Source: an uncultured Pseudomonadota bacterium (GTDB taxonomy: Bacteria > Pseudomonadota > Gammaproteobacteria > CAJXQU01). From it: a stretch of DNA of 64,000 bases. The position numbers were made by a program, and so were the translations under genes. Where the stretch lies: assembly GCA_913058255.1 (NCBI GenBank), contig CAJXQU010000001.1:248001-312000 (forward strand), read 5' to 3'. The notes under the pieces are model-generated. The model saw only the letters and a program-made list of their open reading frames with translations. It searched no databases and had not been told where the DNA came from. Shown one piece after another: positions 39,701 to 49,593 of the stretch (its first letter is position 1; every line of letters begins with the position of its first letter).

Positions 39701-41224
39701 TCGATTGAAGATTTGGCTCAGCTTATCTTCGATTTGAAACAAGTGAATCCTGATGCGTTAATCTCAGTCAAGTTGGTCTCAGAAGCAGGTGTTGGAACAA
39801 TCGCTGTTGGTGTCGCGAAATCCTACGCTGATCTGATCACTATTTCAGGTTATGACGGCGGTACGGGCGCGAGTCCTTTGACCTCAGTGAAATATGCCGG
39901 AGGGCCATGGGAACTTGGCTTAACGGAAACCCACCAAGCTTTACGTGCAAATAATCTACGTAGCAAGGTTCGTTTACAAACGGATGGTGGGTTAAAAACG
40001 GGTTTAGATGTTATTAAAGGAGCGATTCTCGGGGCTGAAACATTTGGCTTTGGAACGGGGCCAATGGTGGCTTTAGGTTGTAAATACCTGCGAATTTGTC
40101 ACTTGAATAATTGCGCGACAGGTATTGCGACACAAGATAACGAACTGCGTTCATTGCATTTTAAACCGAACGGCGTACAAAAAGTAATGAACTACTTTAA
40201 GTTTCTTGCTCAGGATGTCCGTGAGCTTATGGCGCAAGTTGGTGTTAGTAAGATGACTGATTTGATCGGCCGAACGGATCTGCTTGAACTGTTGGATGGA
40301 AGTACCAGCAAACAAGGTAAATTGGATCTATCCCCGATCTTATCGGATCACGGTATTGATCCAAGCAAACCTCTTTTCTGTGAAGAACCGAGAAACGAGC
40401 CACACGATAAAGGTGAACTTGCTGAAGAAATGTTGGACCAACTTAGAGATGCCATCATCAATAAGACCGGTGGTGAATTTAGCTTCGACGTTCATAATTA
40501 TAATCGTTCAATAGGTGCTCGAATTTCTGGTGAAATAGCTAGGCATCATGGAAACCAAGGAATGTGCGAGGCACCGATCAGGCTCAACCTTAAAGGTTCT
40601 GCTGGACAAAGTTTTGGTGTTTGGAATGCGGGAGGTTTAGAGCTGAACCTAGAGGGTGATGCCAATGATTATGTCGGCAAAGGGATGACCGCCGGTAAGA
40701 TTGTGATCGCACCTCCACCAAACAGTCAGTTTGTATCTCGGGATACTGTGATTATAGGTAACACCTGTTTATACGGCGCAACAGGCGGCAAGCTCTTTGC
40801 TGCAGGACAAGCTGGTGAGCGATTTGCTGTACGTAATTCTGGAGCGACAACGGTTATTGAAGGTATCGGTGATCATGGTTGTGAATACATGACCGGAGGG
40901 GTCGTTGTTGTGCTTGGTAAAACAGGTGTCAACTTCGGCGCAGGCATGACCGGTGGACTCTCGTTTGTTCTTGATATGGATAGACATTTCTATGATCAAT
41001 TCAATCATGAACTGATCGATACACATCGTCTATTACCAGAACACATGGAAGAGTATCGTAGTTACCTCAAAGAATTGATCAGGGAGCATGTCGCAGAAAC
41101 TAACAGCGATTTTGGACAAGAAATTCTAGAAAACTTTGCTGACTATGTTGGTAAATTTTGGTTAGTTATCCCTAAAGCAGCTGATATCAATGAGTTGCTC
41201 GGCAGTCTTTTAGACGCTGCTTGA
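36749..41224 (+). CDS. gltB: Glutamate synthase large subunit
   Basis: NADPH-dependent GOGAT alpha chain, 1491 aa: converts glutamine plus 2-oxoglutarate to two glutamates. A 21-residue propeptide precedes the nucleophile Cys22 in [12 protein letters not shown] (Ntn glutaminase domain, about 22-430). A central domain follows, then the FMN synthase domain (about 820-1200) with [22 protein letters not shown] and the 3Fe-4S cysteines in [15 protein letters not shown]. The C-terminal GXGXG beta-helix covers about 1250-1480. gltD follows after 17 nt. Confidence 0.97.
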   Translation: MTSKTQAPTSGLYRPEFEKDNCGFGLIAHMDGLPSSGLVNTAVIALCRLTHRGAVSADGKSGDGCGLLMKKPDAFLQVIAQEKGINLAAIYAVGMVFLSRDQDLAKTTRATLETELEKEGVDVLGWREVPVNPDACGEDAAISRPLIEQIFVNAPEGMSEEAFNRHLFVARRRTENTIEENDPVFYIPSLSSHVISYKGLVMPAHLGEFYLDLTHEKMATSLCVFHQRFSTNTWPQWRLAQPFRYLAHNGEINTIRGNRNWALARGGNIKSDLLPNMDDIRPIVSQSGSDSSSLDNMLEVLISGGMDIFEAMRMLVPPAWQNMEFMDPDLRALYQYNAMRMEPWDGPAGIVLTDGRHAACLLDRNGLRPARYVITKDRHITLASEIGVYEYEPADVVQKGRLGPGQMLAVDTLTGEMILPEEVDDMLKNRQPYKKWINENTCTLEAAYTHEQLTDSPLEKDQIDTYLKLFQVTYEERDQIIRVLAEAGQEAIGSMGDDTPLPVLSSHVRSVYDNFRQQFAQVTNPPIDPLRENIVMSLNTYLGPEKNLFADTPEHAHRLLLNSPVIGSGKFHSLMEEYAEEYPHERLDLNYSAETDIQTAINSLCDKAVEAVQNGNILLVLSDREISSDQLPIHAALATGAVHHRLIKEGIRCKANIIVETATARDPHHFAVLIGYGASAIYPFLAYQTINDMVRRGEIKSTDTNKLAKSYRKGIQKGLFKILSKMGISTVTSYRGAQLFEIVGLNDDVVELCFRGTVSRIQGMGFDDIEIDQQLLAKDAWSPRKTIRQGGLLKFIHGGEYHAYNPDVVQKLQAAVESGDYETYKDYADSVNNRPATAFRDLMKLTDKTEPINIDDVESIEDILQKFDSAGMSLGALSPEAHESLATAMNRLGGRSNSGEGGEDPIRYNSDKVSKIKQIASGRFGVTPHYLVNAEVLQIKVAQGAKPGEGGQLPGDKVNSMIATLRYSKPGVALISPPPHHDIYSIEDLAQLIFDLKQVNPDALISVKLVSEAGVGTIAVGVAKSYADLITISGYDGGTGASPLTSVKYAGGPWELGLTETHQALRANNLRSKVRLQTDGGLKTGLDVIKGAILGAETFGFGTGPMVALGCKYLRICHLNNCATGIATQDNELRSLHFKPNGVQKVMNYFKFLAQDVRELMAQVGVSKMTDLIGRTDLLELLDGSTSKQGKLDLSPILSDHGIDPSKPLFCEEPRNEPHDKGELAEEMLDQLRDAIINKTGGEFSFDVHNYNRSIGARISGEIARHHGNQGMCEAPIRLNLKGSAGQSFGVWNAGGLELNLEGDANDYVGKGMTAGKIVIAPPPNSQFVSRDTVIIGNTCLYGATGGKLFAAGQAGERFAVRNSGATTVIEGIGDHGCEYMTGGVVVVLGKTGVNFGAGMTGGLSFVLDMDRHFYDQFNHELIDTHRLLPEHMEEYRSYLKELIREHVAETNSDFGQEILENFADYVGKFWLVIPKAADINELLGSLLDAA

Positions 41225-41229
41225 TCTGA

Positions 41230-42651
<1,422 letters not shown>

Positions 42652-42697
42652 TCGATTACCTTTTAAAGACCCAAGTCGCTGGTCAGGAAAAAAAATC

Positions 42698-43744
42698 ATG
42701 AGTAATGATAGATTCATCAATGCCCTTCTTCGTAAACCTGTAGATGCCACGCCTGTCTGGATGATGCGTCAGGCTGGCCGATATTTACCTGAATACCGCG
42801 CGACTCGAGAAAAAGCCGGTGACTTTCTAACACTCTGTAAAACACCTGAGTTGGCTTGCGAAGTCACCCTGCAACCGCTTGAACGATATGAATTAGATGC
42901 AGCGATTTTATTTTCAGATATATTGACGATTCCTGATGCCATGGGCTTAGGTCTTTCAGTCAACGAAGGTGTCGGTCCAAGATTTGAGCGCACAATAAGA
43001 ACTGAAAAAGATGTTGAGAATCTCTCGGTGCCTGACCCTGAAGATGACTTAGGTTATGTCATGGATGCGGTACGCTTGATCCGAAAAGAACTTGATGGAA
43101 GCGTTCCACTCATTGGTTTTTCAGGTAGTCCTTGGACATTAGCGACGTACATGATCGAAGGTGGATCATCGAAAGATTTCCGTCAGATCAAAACCATGAT
43201 GTATCAAGCCCCTGAGCTTTTGCATAAATTATTATCAACGATTACCGAATCCGTCATTTCATACCTAAATGCTCAGATCGCAGCAGGTGTTCAGACCGTG
43301 ATGGTGTTTGATACTTGGGGTGGCGTACTCACGACTAATGATTACGAAGCTTTTTCTTTACAGTACATGCGAAAGATTATTAAAGCATTAAACACCGGCA
43401 GCGGTGATGATCGCATCCCCGCGATTTTATTCACTAAAGGCGGCGGTCTCTGGTTAGAACAGATCGCGGATACAGGTTGTGATGGTATTGGTTTGGACTG
43501 GTCAATTGAGATCGGCGATGCCAAAGCCAGAGTCGGCGACAGAGTCACACTACAAGGAAACATGGATCCAGCGATGTTGCGTGCTCCCGATGATCGAATC
43601 AGGCAAGAAGTGAAACATATTATTGATAGTTTCGGTGAAGGCAGTGGTCACGTATTTAATCTAGGACATGGTATTACGCCAGATATTGATCCTGAAAAAG
43701 TCAAAGTTTATGTGGATGCTGTACACGAATTCAGCCAGTCTTAA
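42698..43744 (+). CDS. hemE: Uroporphyrinogen decarboxylase
   Basis: Decarboxylates uroporphyrinogen III to coproporphyrinogen III in haem synthesis. 348 aa. The N-terminal [12 protein letters not shown] and the [12 protein letters not shown] active-site segments are diagnostic, with [12 protein letters not shown] and [11 protein letters not shown] further on. AGGAAAA precedes the ATG. It lies 46 bp after gltD and 17 bp before the DUF368 gene. Confidence 0.97.
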   Translation: MSNDRFINALLRKPVDATPVWMMRQAGRYLPEYRATREKAGDFLTLCKTPELACEVTLQPLERYELDAAILFSDILTIPDAMGLGLSVNEGVGPRFERTIRTEKDVENLSVPDPEDDLGYVMDAVRLIRKELDGSVPLIGFSGSPWTLATYMIEGGSSKDFRQIKTMMYQAPELLHKLLSTITESVISYLNAQIAAGVQTVMVFDTWGGVLTTNDYEAFSLQYMRKIIKALNTGSGDDRIPAILFTKGGGLWLEQIADTGCDGIGLDWSIEIGDAKARVGDRVTLQGNMDPAMLRAPDDRIRQEVKHIIDSFGEGSGHVFNLGHGITPDIDPEKVKVYVDAVHEFSQS

Positions 43745-43761
43745 ATTTAGAAGGTAACTTA

Positions 43762-44664
43762 ATGCTTGAAAAGGCCAAACTTGCACTAAAGGGAATGTGC
43801 ATGGGCACAGCAGACGTCATCCCTGGCGTTAGCGGCGGCACCATGGCTTTCATTCTTGGAATTTATGAACAGTTACTCGCATCGATAAAGTCTTTTGATC
43901 TTGAATGTCTAAGGCTCCTGCTCAAAGGTGATTTCAAAGCTGCAGTTTCACGTCCGCATTTTGGGTTTATCATTCCATTGTTTATCGGCATCATTGCCGC
44001 GTTGATGTTCTTCACACGTGTTATACCGTTACCTAAATTAATTCTTACTGATCCAGAATTAATCTACGGATTATTTTTCGGGCTTATTCTTGGTTCGATA
44101 ATTATTCTTCTCAAACATATCGGAAACATTCAGCTAAAAGATATCATCGAAATAGTGATCGGTATTGTGGTGGGTTTATTGATCGTGACCATGACTCCGA
44201 AAGCTACACCTGATGCGAGCTGGTTTGTCTTCTTTTGTGGAAGTATTGCAATTACTGCGATGATTCTTCCAGGAATATCGGGATCATTTATTCTGTTAAT
44301 TCTTGGAAAATATGCCTACATACTCGATGGGATCAGTCATTTCAAATTCGACATATTGTTACCTTTTGCTTTAGGTGCAGCAACAGGCTTGATCTTTTTT
44401 AGTCGGTTTCTCTCATGGTTATTAGAACATTTCCACAGGGTAACTCTATTGCTGATCAATGGAATTCTGATCGGATCACTTTGGGTTATCTGGCCGTTTC
44501 AAAACAGAGAGTATGTTGAAGTGCGTGAAAAGAAGCGTTTAATCGACTCAACGCCGATCTTTCCTGAAAGTTTTGATGCAACAGTAATGTATTCACTGTT
44601 GTTAATGATGGTAGGTTTCTCATTGGTATTGCTTATCAGCTACTTAGGTGATCGTAAGAAGTAG
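43762..44664 (+). CDS. popT: DUF368 membrane protein, probable undecaprenyl-phosphate translocase (PopT)
   Basis: 300-aa polytopic inner-membrane protein with about eight membrane segments. Two re-entrant-like motifs repeat across the chain: ADVIPGVSGGTMAFILG near residue 20 and AMILPGISGSFILLILG near 180, which points to an internal two-fold repeat as in transporters. DUF368 (PopT) proteins have been shown in other bacteria to recycle the C55-phosphate lipid carrier across the inner membrane. The gene name follows that work; the activity here is inference. AAGG lies just upstream of the ATG. Confidence 0.8.
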   Translation: MLEKAKLALKGMCMGTADVIPGVSGGTMAFILGIYEQLLASIKSFDLECLRLLLKGDFKAAVSRPHFGFIIPLFIGIIAALMFFTRVIPLPKLILTDPELIYGLFFGLILGSIIILLKHIGNIQLKDIIEIVIGIVVGLLIVTMTPKATPDASWFVFFCGSIAITAMILPGISGSFILLILGKYAYILDGISHFKFDILLPFALGAATGLIFFSRFLSWLLEHFHRVTLLLINGILIGSLWVIWPFQNREYVEVREKKRLIDSTPIFPESFDATVMYSLLLMMVGFSLVLLISYLGDRKK

Positions 44665-44764
44665 GTTTATAACATCAGTAGTAGTTTCTCAAGCTTGTTC
44701 TGATTTAAGATGCTTACTCATTTTATACTTCAAGCTTATACTTGAAAAACAGGGGAGTAATTGT

Positions 44765-45118
44765 ATGTTAAAACCAGTTAATGATTTGATCGCTGAAGCA
44801 CAGGCACAATGTAAATGCCTTTGTGTAGACGAAGCAGTACAACTACATAAAGAATCCACTAATGTTGTTATCATCGATGTTCGCGAACCGGGTGAAGTGG
44901 CTGAATCTAAGCTTGAGCATTCCATACATATTCCGCGTGGCCTTCTTGAAATGAAGATCGCAACACATTGCCCTGATCCAACAACAAGCATACTCGTGCA
45001 TTGTGCCGCGGGCGGTAGAGCATCACTCGCAGCAGCGACACTCAAAGAAATGGGCTATCAAAATGTGTTTCCGATTACGGCAAAATTTGAAGAGATTAGC
45101 GTTGCTTTGAAACTTTGA
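44765..45118 (+). CDS. Rhodanese-domain protein
   Basis: 117 aa single-domain rhodanese. I start it at the ATG at 44765, preceded by GGGAG; the frame is open to 44648 but that part overlaps the DUF368 gene end. IIDVREPGEV and the active loop HCAAGGRAS with the catalytic cysteine are clear. Cys residues near the N-terminus (CKCLC) are an extra feature. It probably carries persulfide sulfur in the cytoplasm; the partner is unknown. Confidence 0.85.
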   Translation: MLKPVNDLIAEAQAQCKCLCVDEAVQLHKESTNVVIIDVREPGEVAESKLEHSIHIPRGLLEMKIATHCPDPTTSILVHCAAGGRASLAAATLKEMGYQNVFPITAKFEEISVALKL

Positions 45119-45195
45119 TACAGAAAGATAAAGAGAGTCACTTGTCTTTTTTCGTAAGAAACCAATCAATGTTTTCTCCCTATCGAGTACAGTGA

Positions 45196-45231
45196 CTTGG
45201 AGGCTGGCTAAGAAAGTTACCAGCCTTCAAG
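45196..45231. terminator. Hairpin between the rhodanese and the SDR gene
   Basis: CTTGGAGGCTGG / CCAGCCTTCAAG pair at 11 of 12 positions around a 12-nt loop. It stands between two convergent genes, so it may serve both as a transcript end; no T-tract follows. Confidence 0.45.
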
Positions 45232-45248
45232 TAATCTACTATGCTTGC

Positions 45249-45992
45249 TTATTCTTCCTCAGCCTCAATAAAACTATCAGAGTAAGACTTATACGCGGCT
45301 TCAAAATCCTTAGCCATAGCATCTGGGAACAGGTGAAAATTTCCGGCTTGTAAGGTAGTCACTATCCCTTCAGAAACGGATTCTACTGGGGAGCCCATCT
45401 CTTCCATCCCCGCATCCTTAGCCATGTCCGTGAGGATTGGACCTGGGTGTACGCTTAGAATAGATATATTTTTTGGAGTGGTATCACGTAAGCCTTGAGT
45501 TATAGAATAAGCCGCTGCTTTTGATGCTGAGTAGGTGGTAAATGGTGTGAAATTTTTAATCGAGGCGACAGAGTTCAACTGTACAAAGGCACCCCCGCCA
45601 TTTTTTTCTAGCACAGGAATAAATGCATTTGCCATGCGCAATAAACCAAATACATTAATAGTTAGTTCGTAGTTAAATGCTGTTTCAACATTCTCACTGA
45701 GCGGTTCGGCACTTTCTAAAACACCTGCATTATTGACGACGATGTCTACATCATTTGCTATTTTAGCCAACTCTTTGATCGTTTCTGGCTTAGATAGATC
45801 GACAGAAACAGGGACGATAACAGAACCAAATTTTTCAACCAGTGCCGTGGCTTTTTGAACATCTCTCACTGCCGCATAAACTTTTTTCGCGCCATGCTTA
45901 ACAAATGATTCGACGATGGCTGAACCGATGCCCCTATTGGCTCCTGTGACTAAAGTAACTTTATCTTTGATCTTAATGCTCATAATTTTCAT
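45249..45992 (-). CDS. Short-chain dehydrogenase/reductase
   Basis: 247 aa classical SDR. The NAD(P) site is VTGANRGIGSAI, followed by VNNAGVLE, the catalytic serine in QLNSVASIKNF and the YSASK tetrad residues. The start is either the ATG at 45992 or the one at 45983, the latter having better spacing from GAGAT. It is transcribed divergently from a TetR regulator with two operators between them, so it is almost certainly the regulator's target. The substrate is unknown; such pairs often answer to small organic compounds. Confidence 0.88.
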   Translation of the reverse strand: MKIMSIKIKDKVTLVTGANRGIGSAIVESFVKHGAKKVYAAVRDVQKATALVEKFGSVIVPVSVDLSKPETIKELAKIANDVDIVVNNAGVLESAEPLSENVETAFNYELTINVFGLLRMANAFIPVLEKNGGGAFVQLNSVASIKNFTPFTTYSASKAAAYSITQGLRDTTPKNISILSVHPGPILTDMAKDAGMEEMGSPVESVSEGIVTTLQAGNFHLFPDAMAKDFEAAYKSYSDSFIEAEEE

Positions 45993-46016
45993 CTCTATAT
46001 TTGTAGAAGTATATCA

Positions 46017-46030
46017 GTACCGTTCGGTAC
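46017..46030. promoter_or_regulatory. TetR-type operator 1
   Basis: GTACCG-TT-CGGTAC, 6-bp perfect half-sites, in the divergent SDR/TetR region. It shares the GTACC/GGTAC half-site with operator 2. Confidence 0.65.
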
Positions 46031-46043
46031 AAATTGATAATAC

Positions 46044-46059
46044 TGTACCAGTTGGTACA
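46044..46059. promoter_or_regulatory. TetR-type operator 2
   Basis: TGTACCA-GT-TGGTACA, 7-bp perfect half-sites, centred 28 bp from operator 1. It lies 39 bp before the chosen start of the TetR gene, so autoregulation is likely. Confidence 0.65.
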
Positions 46060-46098
46060 ATGCATATCAACTTTCTACAAAGCTTGACGAGAACGATA

Positions 46099-46716
46099 AT
46101 GGTGGCAGGAAGACAAAGGGACTTTGAGATAGAAGAGGCGCTGGAAAAAGCCATGCTTGTTTTTTGGAAGAAGGGTTATCTCGGAGCTTCTCTAACTGAT
46201 CTGACGACAAGCATGGGGATTAATAAACCAAGCATGTACGCTGCTTTTGGAAACAAAGAGGCATTGTTTGTCGCAGCAGCAGCTTATTATGGTGAAAAGG
46301 TTGCCGCTCCTTTATTTGCTTTGTTACGCGAGGAGAATAAGTCGCTTCAATATCGTTTGAAAAACTATTTGCGTTCAACAGCAGAGTTACTCTGCGATGT
46401 TAAAACGCCGAGAGGTTGTTTTATCACGGTAGCGAGCAACGAGCTTGCTGCACATAGCCTCCCGGATAAGGCTCAAAATGTCATTGTTGATGCTACAAAT
46501 TGTTCAGAGGAAGCTTTCGAGCAGTTTTTTGCTGAAGAAATGAACAAAGATTACATAGATAAGAATACTAACTTAAAAGATTTAACCTTATTTATGTTAA
46601 CGGTGTTACATGGGCAAGCAGCGATGGCTAGGAACGGTAAGTCTCTTGAACAGCTTTATCAGGCAATAGATTTTTCAATGTTATCCTTTAACGAAATTTT
46701 GCCGATTGGGCATTAA
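46099..46716 (+). CDS. TetR/AcrR-family regulator
   Basis: About 205 aa from the ATG at 46099; a longer open frame runs back through the operators but has no family similarity. The N-terminal helix-turn-helix (about 20-50) reads YLGASLTDLTTSMGINKPSM then YAAFGNKEALF. The rest is an all-helical ligand domain with CFITVASNELA near residue 115. It lies divergent to the SDR gene. It probably represses both genes through the two GTACC palindromes and is released by an unknown ligand. Confidence 0.88.
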   Translation: MVAGRQRDFEIEEALEKAMLVFWKKGYLGASLTDLTTSMGINKPSMYAAFGNKEALFVAAAAYYGEKVAAPLFALLREENKSLQYRLKNYLRSTAELLCDVKTPRGCFITVASNELAAHSLPDKAQNVIVDATNCSEEAFEQFFAEEMNKDYIDKNTNLKDLTLFMLTVLHGQAAMARNGKSLEQLYQAIDFSMLSFNEILPIGH

Positions 46717-46788
46717 TCTCTACTTTTACGTAATGACTCTATAATCAGATCGCGAAAGTGTTTTTTTCTTAAGTTAGTCGGATCAAAA

Positions 46789-47811
46789 TTATTTCTTTGT
46801 GGCTGCAAACTCAAAGGCATCGGAATATAACCTTTCTTCATTCATACCGTACTCCAAGAATGATTTGTGTATAGACTGAACCATAATCGGTGGGCCGCTG
46901 GCGTAAATGTCTTTATCTGAAAAGTCTTTATGATCTTCGAGAATTGCCTCGTGAACAAAGCCTGTTTTGCCTTTCCAGTTATCTTCTTCCACCGGTTCTG
47001 ATAACACAGGGATATACTCGATGTGATCATGATCGGTAGCCCATGATTTTGCTAACTGATCCATATAAAGGTCGCGTTTAGCACGAGCGCCCCAATATAA
47101 AGAGACTTTTCGCTTATCTCCTTTTGCGATCATATGTTCAATGATGCCTTTAATGGGGGCAAAGCCAGTGCCGCCGGCAATGAAGATTGAGTGCCGCTCA
47201 CTATTTTCGCGTAAAAAGAAATTTCCGAACGGGCCCTTAATCCGGAGTAATGTTTTTTCTTTCATTTCGTTGAAGACTATTTCAGAAAAAACACCGCCAT
47301 CGTAGTATCGAACTTGGAGTTGTAGAAACTCATCATCATGCGGAGCATTGGCTAGAGAAAATGATCGCTCCTTGCCATCATTCATTAAGACGTCTATATA
47401 TTGTCCAGCTAAAAATTGCAGACGTTCCGTAGTCGGCAGTTTTAGCCAAATGCCCATAACATCATGTGTAAGCTGCTCCATGTGCATTACACGCGAAGGT
47501 AGATTTTTGATCGGAATATCTTTTGTTTGTGAAATTTCTTTTGCTTTTATAACAACATCAGATTGCGGCTGAGCCTGACAGGGTAAGATCCAGCCGCCCG
47601 CTGTTTCCTTATCTGTTAATGCCTCTGGCTCAGAGTCACCATATGTAATGTCGCCTTCAAGCAACTGAACCTTACAGGCACCACAAGAACCACCACGGCA
47701 ACCATAGGGTAGTTGAATGCCCTCGCGCAAGGCAGCGCTTAGGATCGCTTCACTCTCGTTGCAATTAAAGTGCTGCTTTTCTGGTTGTACTGTGATGCTG
47801 TAATTAGTCAT
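46789..47811 (-). CDS. 2Fe-2S/FAD NAD(P)H reductase
   Basis: 340 aa, of the type often labelled CDP-6-deoxy-delta-3,4-glucoseen reductase. An N-terminal plant-type 2Fe-2S domain has cysteines 38, 43, 46 and 78 (YGCRGGSCGAC ... LPCQA). A ferredoxin reductase-like FAD domain (RSFSLANAP) and NAD domain (FIAGGTGFAPIKGI, YWGARAKRDLY, YASGPPIMV) follow. It passes electrons from NAD(P)H through flavin to the iron-sulfur cluster; the acceptor is unknown. AGGAAA precedes the ATG. It is downstream of parA by 67 bp on the same strand. Confidence 0.87.
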   Translation of the reverse strand: MTNYSITVQPEKQHFNCNESEAILSAALREGIQLPYGCRGGSCGACKVQLLEGDITYGDSEPEALTDKETAGGWILPCQAQPQSDVVIKAKEISQTKDIPIKNLPSRVMHMEQLTHDVMGIWLKLPTTERLQFLAGQYIDVLMNDGKERSFSLANAPHDDEFLQLQVRYYDGGVFSEIVFNEMKEKTLLRIKGPFGNFFLRENSERHSIFIAGGTGFAPIKGIIEHMIAKGDKRKVSLYWGARAKRDLYMDQLAKSWATDHDHIEYIPVLSEPVEEDNWKGKTGFVHEAILEDHKDFSDKDIYASGPPIMVQSIHKSFLEYGMNEERLYSDAFEFAATKK

Positions 47812-47878
47812 TTTTCCTACTATCTTGTTCTATGGTGTCTTTAGATATTATAAAACAGTGTGACGTCATTGGATTAAC

Positions 47879-48532
47879 TTAAGGTTTGCTTCTCGCGCTA
47901 TTCAGCCAACGTAAAAGCGGTTCCCATTGTTCGCGATCAGTCGTGGTTAATGATGGCGCTAACTCAAAAATTGATAGGCCTTGATCTGCCGCACGAATAT
48001 AATTTTGACTCGCCCTGAAAACACTCATAAATGGAAATTTTTTACCATTAGGAAGTTTTAGTTTAGATAAATACTCTGATAAATCATTGCCGGCCAAGGT
48101 CTTTTCTCTGACTCTATTTGCCACTGTTGCGATTTTCACTTCAGATTTAACGAGCTTGTTGATGTGGTTCATGTTTTTAATAAAATGCGAAGCAGCTCTT
48201 ACATCGATAGGAGAAGGAAGGATCGGCATAATGATCGTTTCAGCTTTTCGGAGCATATCATTAAGAGGTTTGCCGCTAATACCTGCGGGCGCATCCATAA
48301 TGAGTATGTCAATACTTTTTCCGATACGAAATTTTTCTTCAAAGGCAGCGACGCCATAGATTTCAGGACTTGTTTCAGGTCTTTCAGCAAGCCAGTCCAT
48401 TGAAGATGCTTGTGGGTCATAGTCGGCTAATAAAACAGACTTCCCTTGTGTTGCATAATACCCTGCTAAGTTTGTTGCTAAGGTTGTTTTTCCACACCCA
48501 CCTTTTGAATTCATCATCAAGATCGAACGCAT
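47879..48532 (-). CDS. ParA/MinD-family ATPase (orphan)
   Basis: 217 aa. The deviant Walker A SKGGCGKTT retains the signature lysine (Lys10), with LLADYDPQASSMDW (switch I) and IDILIMDAPAGIS (Walker B). ParA-type ATPases position plasmids, chromosomes or protein assemblies by binding DNA or membrane as dimers. No ParB or other partner gene is next to it. GGGAG precedes the ATG. It lies 81 bp after the phosphoribulokinase gene, same strand, so it could share its transcript. What it positions is not known. Confidence 0.85.
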   Translation of the reverse strand: MRSILMMNSKGGCGKTTLATNLAGYYATQGKSVLLADYDPQASSMDWLAERPETSPEIYGVAAFEEKFRIGKSIDILIMDAPAGISGKPLNDMLRKAETIIMPILPSPIDVRAASHFIKNMNHINKLVKSEVKIATVANRVREKTLAGNDLSEYLSKLKLPNGKKFPFMSVFRASQNYIRAADQGLSIFELAPSLTTTDREQWEPLLRWLNSARSKP

Positions 48533-48613
48533 TCTTTAACTCCCAAGTAATTGCTATATTTAAGTTTTATACTCATTAGGTTTGTTGCTCTGCGATTCCT
48601 TGAGCGATGAAGA

Positions 48614-49486
48614 CTATCCTCGTCGACTTGCCATTAACTGCTCTGCTATTGGTGTAAATATTAACTCCATGGCAAATATTTTTTTACCGCCAGGTATGAC
48701 GATGGTATCTGGTGTTGACATAAATGAGCCATCCAACATTTTCAAAAGGAAAGGAAAATCGACGTCTAATTTTTTATGATTCCTTACATGAACGACTGAA
48801 AAGCTTTCATCATTACTAGGAACATCTCGCTCAGCAAATGGATCGGATGTATCGACAGTAGGAACACGTTGAAAGTTGATATCGGTTCTTGAAAATTGTG
48901 GAACAATGTAGTGAACATAATCATGCATGCGACCCAGTATAGCCTGAGTGGCAGCCTCTGCGGAATGTCCTCTTTCTAATCGGTCTCTATGAATTTTTTG
49001 GATCCACTCAAGATTAATGATCGGAACGACGCCGATGAGTAAATCGACGTATTTAGCGACATTGATCTTGTCTGTGATCAAGCCGCCATGTAAACCTTCA
49101 TAAAAAAGTACGTCAGTATCTTTTGGGATCGGTGCCCAGTCCGTTATAGAGCCAGGAGGCATTTTATGAATGACAGCCTCTTCCTCATTATGTACGTAGA
49201 AACGACGACGGCCTGTTCTCGTGTTTGAATATTCACGAAAAATAGTTTCTAACTCTTCGAATAAGTTACCCTCAGGACCAAAGTGAGTGACGGATTTCCC
49301 TTCTTCTTTAGCGGCTTCAACAACCTTTTTCATCTCGACGCGATCATAACGGTGGTAGCTATCACCTTCTAACATAGCCGCTTTAATGCTCTCGCGTTGA
49401 CAAATATGTTCAAATGCTGTTTTTACATTTGTCGTGCCAGCGCCGGAAGAGCCTGTCACAGCAATAATGGGATGCTCTTCGGACAT
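48614..49486 (-). CDS. prk: Phosphoribulokinase (class I)
   Basis: 290 aa, the proteobacterial class I enzyme that phosphorylates ribulose-5-phosphate to ribulose-1,5-bisphosphate. The P-loop is VTGSSGAGTTNVK, followed by EGDSYHRYDR, YFGP-type FGPEGN, FYEGLHGG and INFQRVPTVDTSDPF. It closely resembles E. coli PrkB, which occurs without RuBisCO, so the gene alone does not prove carbon fixation. No RuBisCO gene is in the window. AGGAG lies upstream of the ATG; msbA is transcribed divergently. Confidence 0.93.
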   Translation of the reverse strand: MSEEHPIIAVTGSSGAGTTNVKTAFEHICQRESIKAAMLEGDSYHRYDRVEMKKVVEAAKEEGKSVTHFGPEGNLFEELETIFREYSNTRTGRRRFYVHNEEEAVIHKMPPGSITDWAPIPKDTDVLFYEGLHGGLITDKINVAKYVDLLIGVVPIINLEWIQKIHRDRLERGHSAEAATQAILGRMHDYVHYIVPQFSRTDINFQRVPTVDTSDPFAERDVPSNDESFSVVHVRNHKKLDVDFPFLLKMLDGSFMSTPDTIVIPGGKKIFAMELIFTPIAEQLMASRRG

Positions 49487-49593
49487 AGTCCTATATTCTC
49501 CTGAAAACTTTTGTAAAATCTATAGTCGTACGTTACCTCATGTATAATTGCTACGCAAAATTAATGAATAAATAATTGATCTCAGCAGGGAAT

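Noticed and set aside
45916-46098. N-terminal extension of the TetR protein
   Set aside because: This stretch lies over the SDR start and the two operators and encodes a hydrophobic run unlike TetR proteins; the ATG at 46099 gives the usual helix-turn-helix position.
48614-49486. Claim that the organism fixes CO2 through the Calvin cycle
   Set aside because: Phosphoribulokinase of this type also occurs without RuBisCO (E. coli PrkB), and the window holds no RuBisCO gene.
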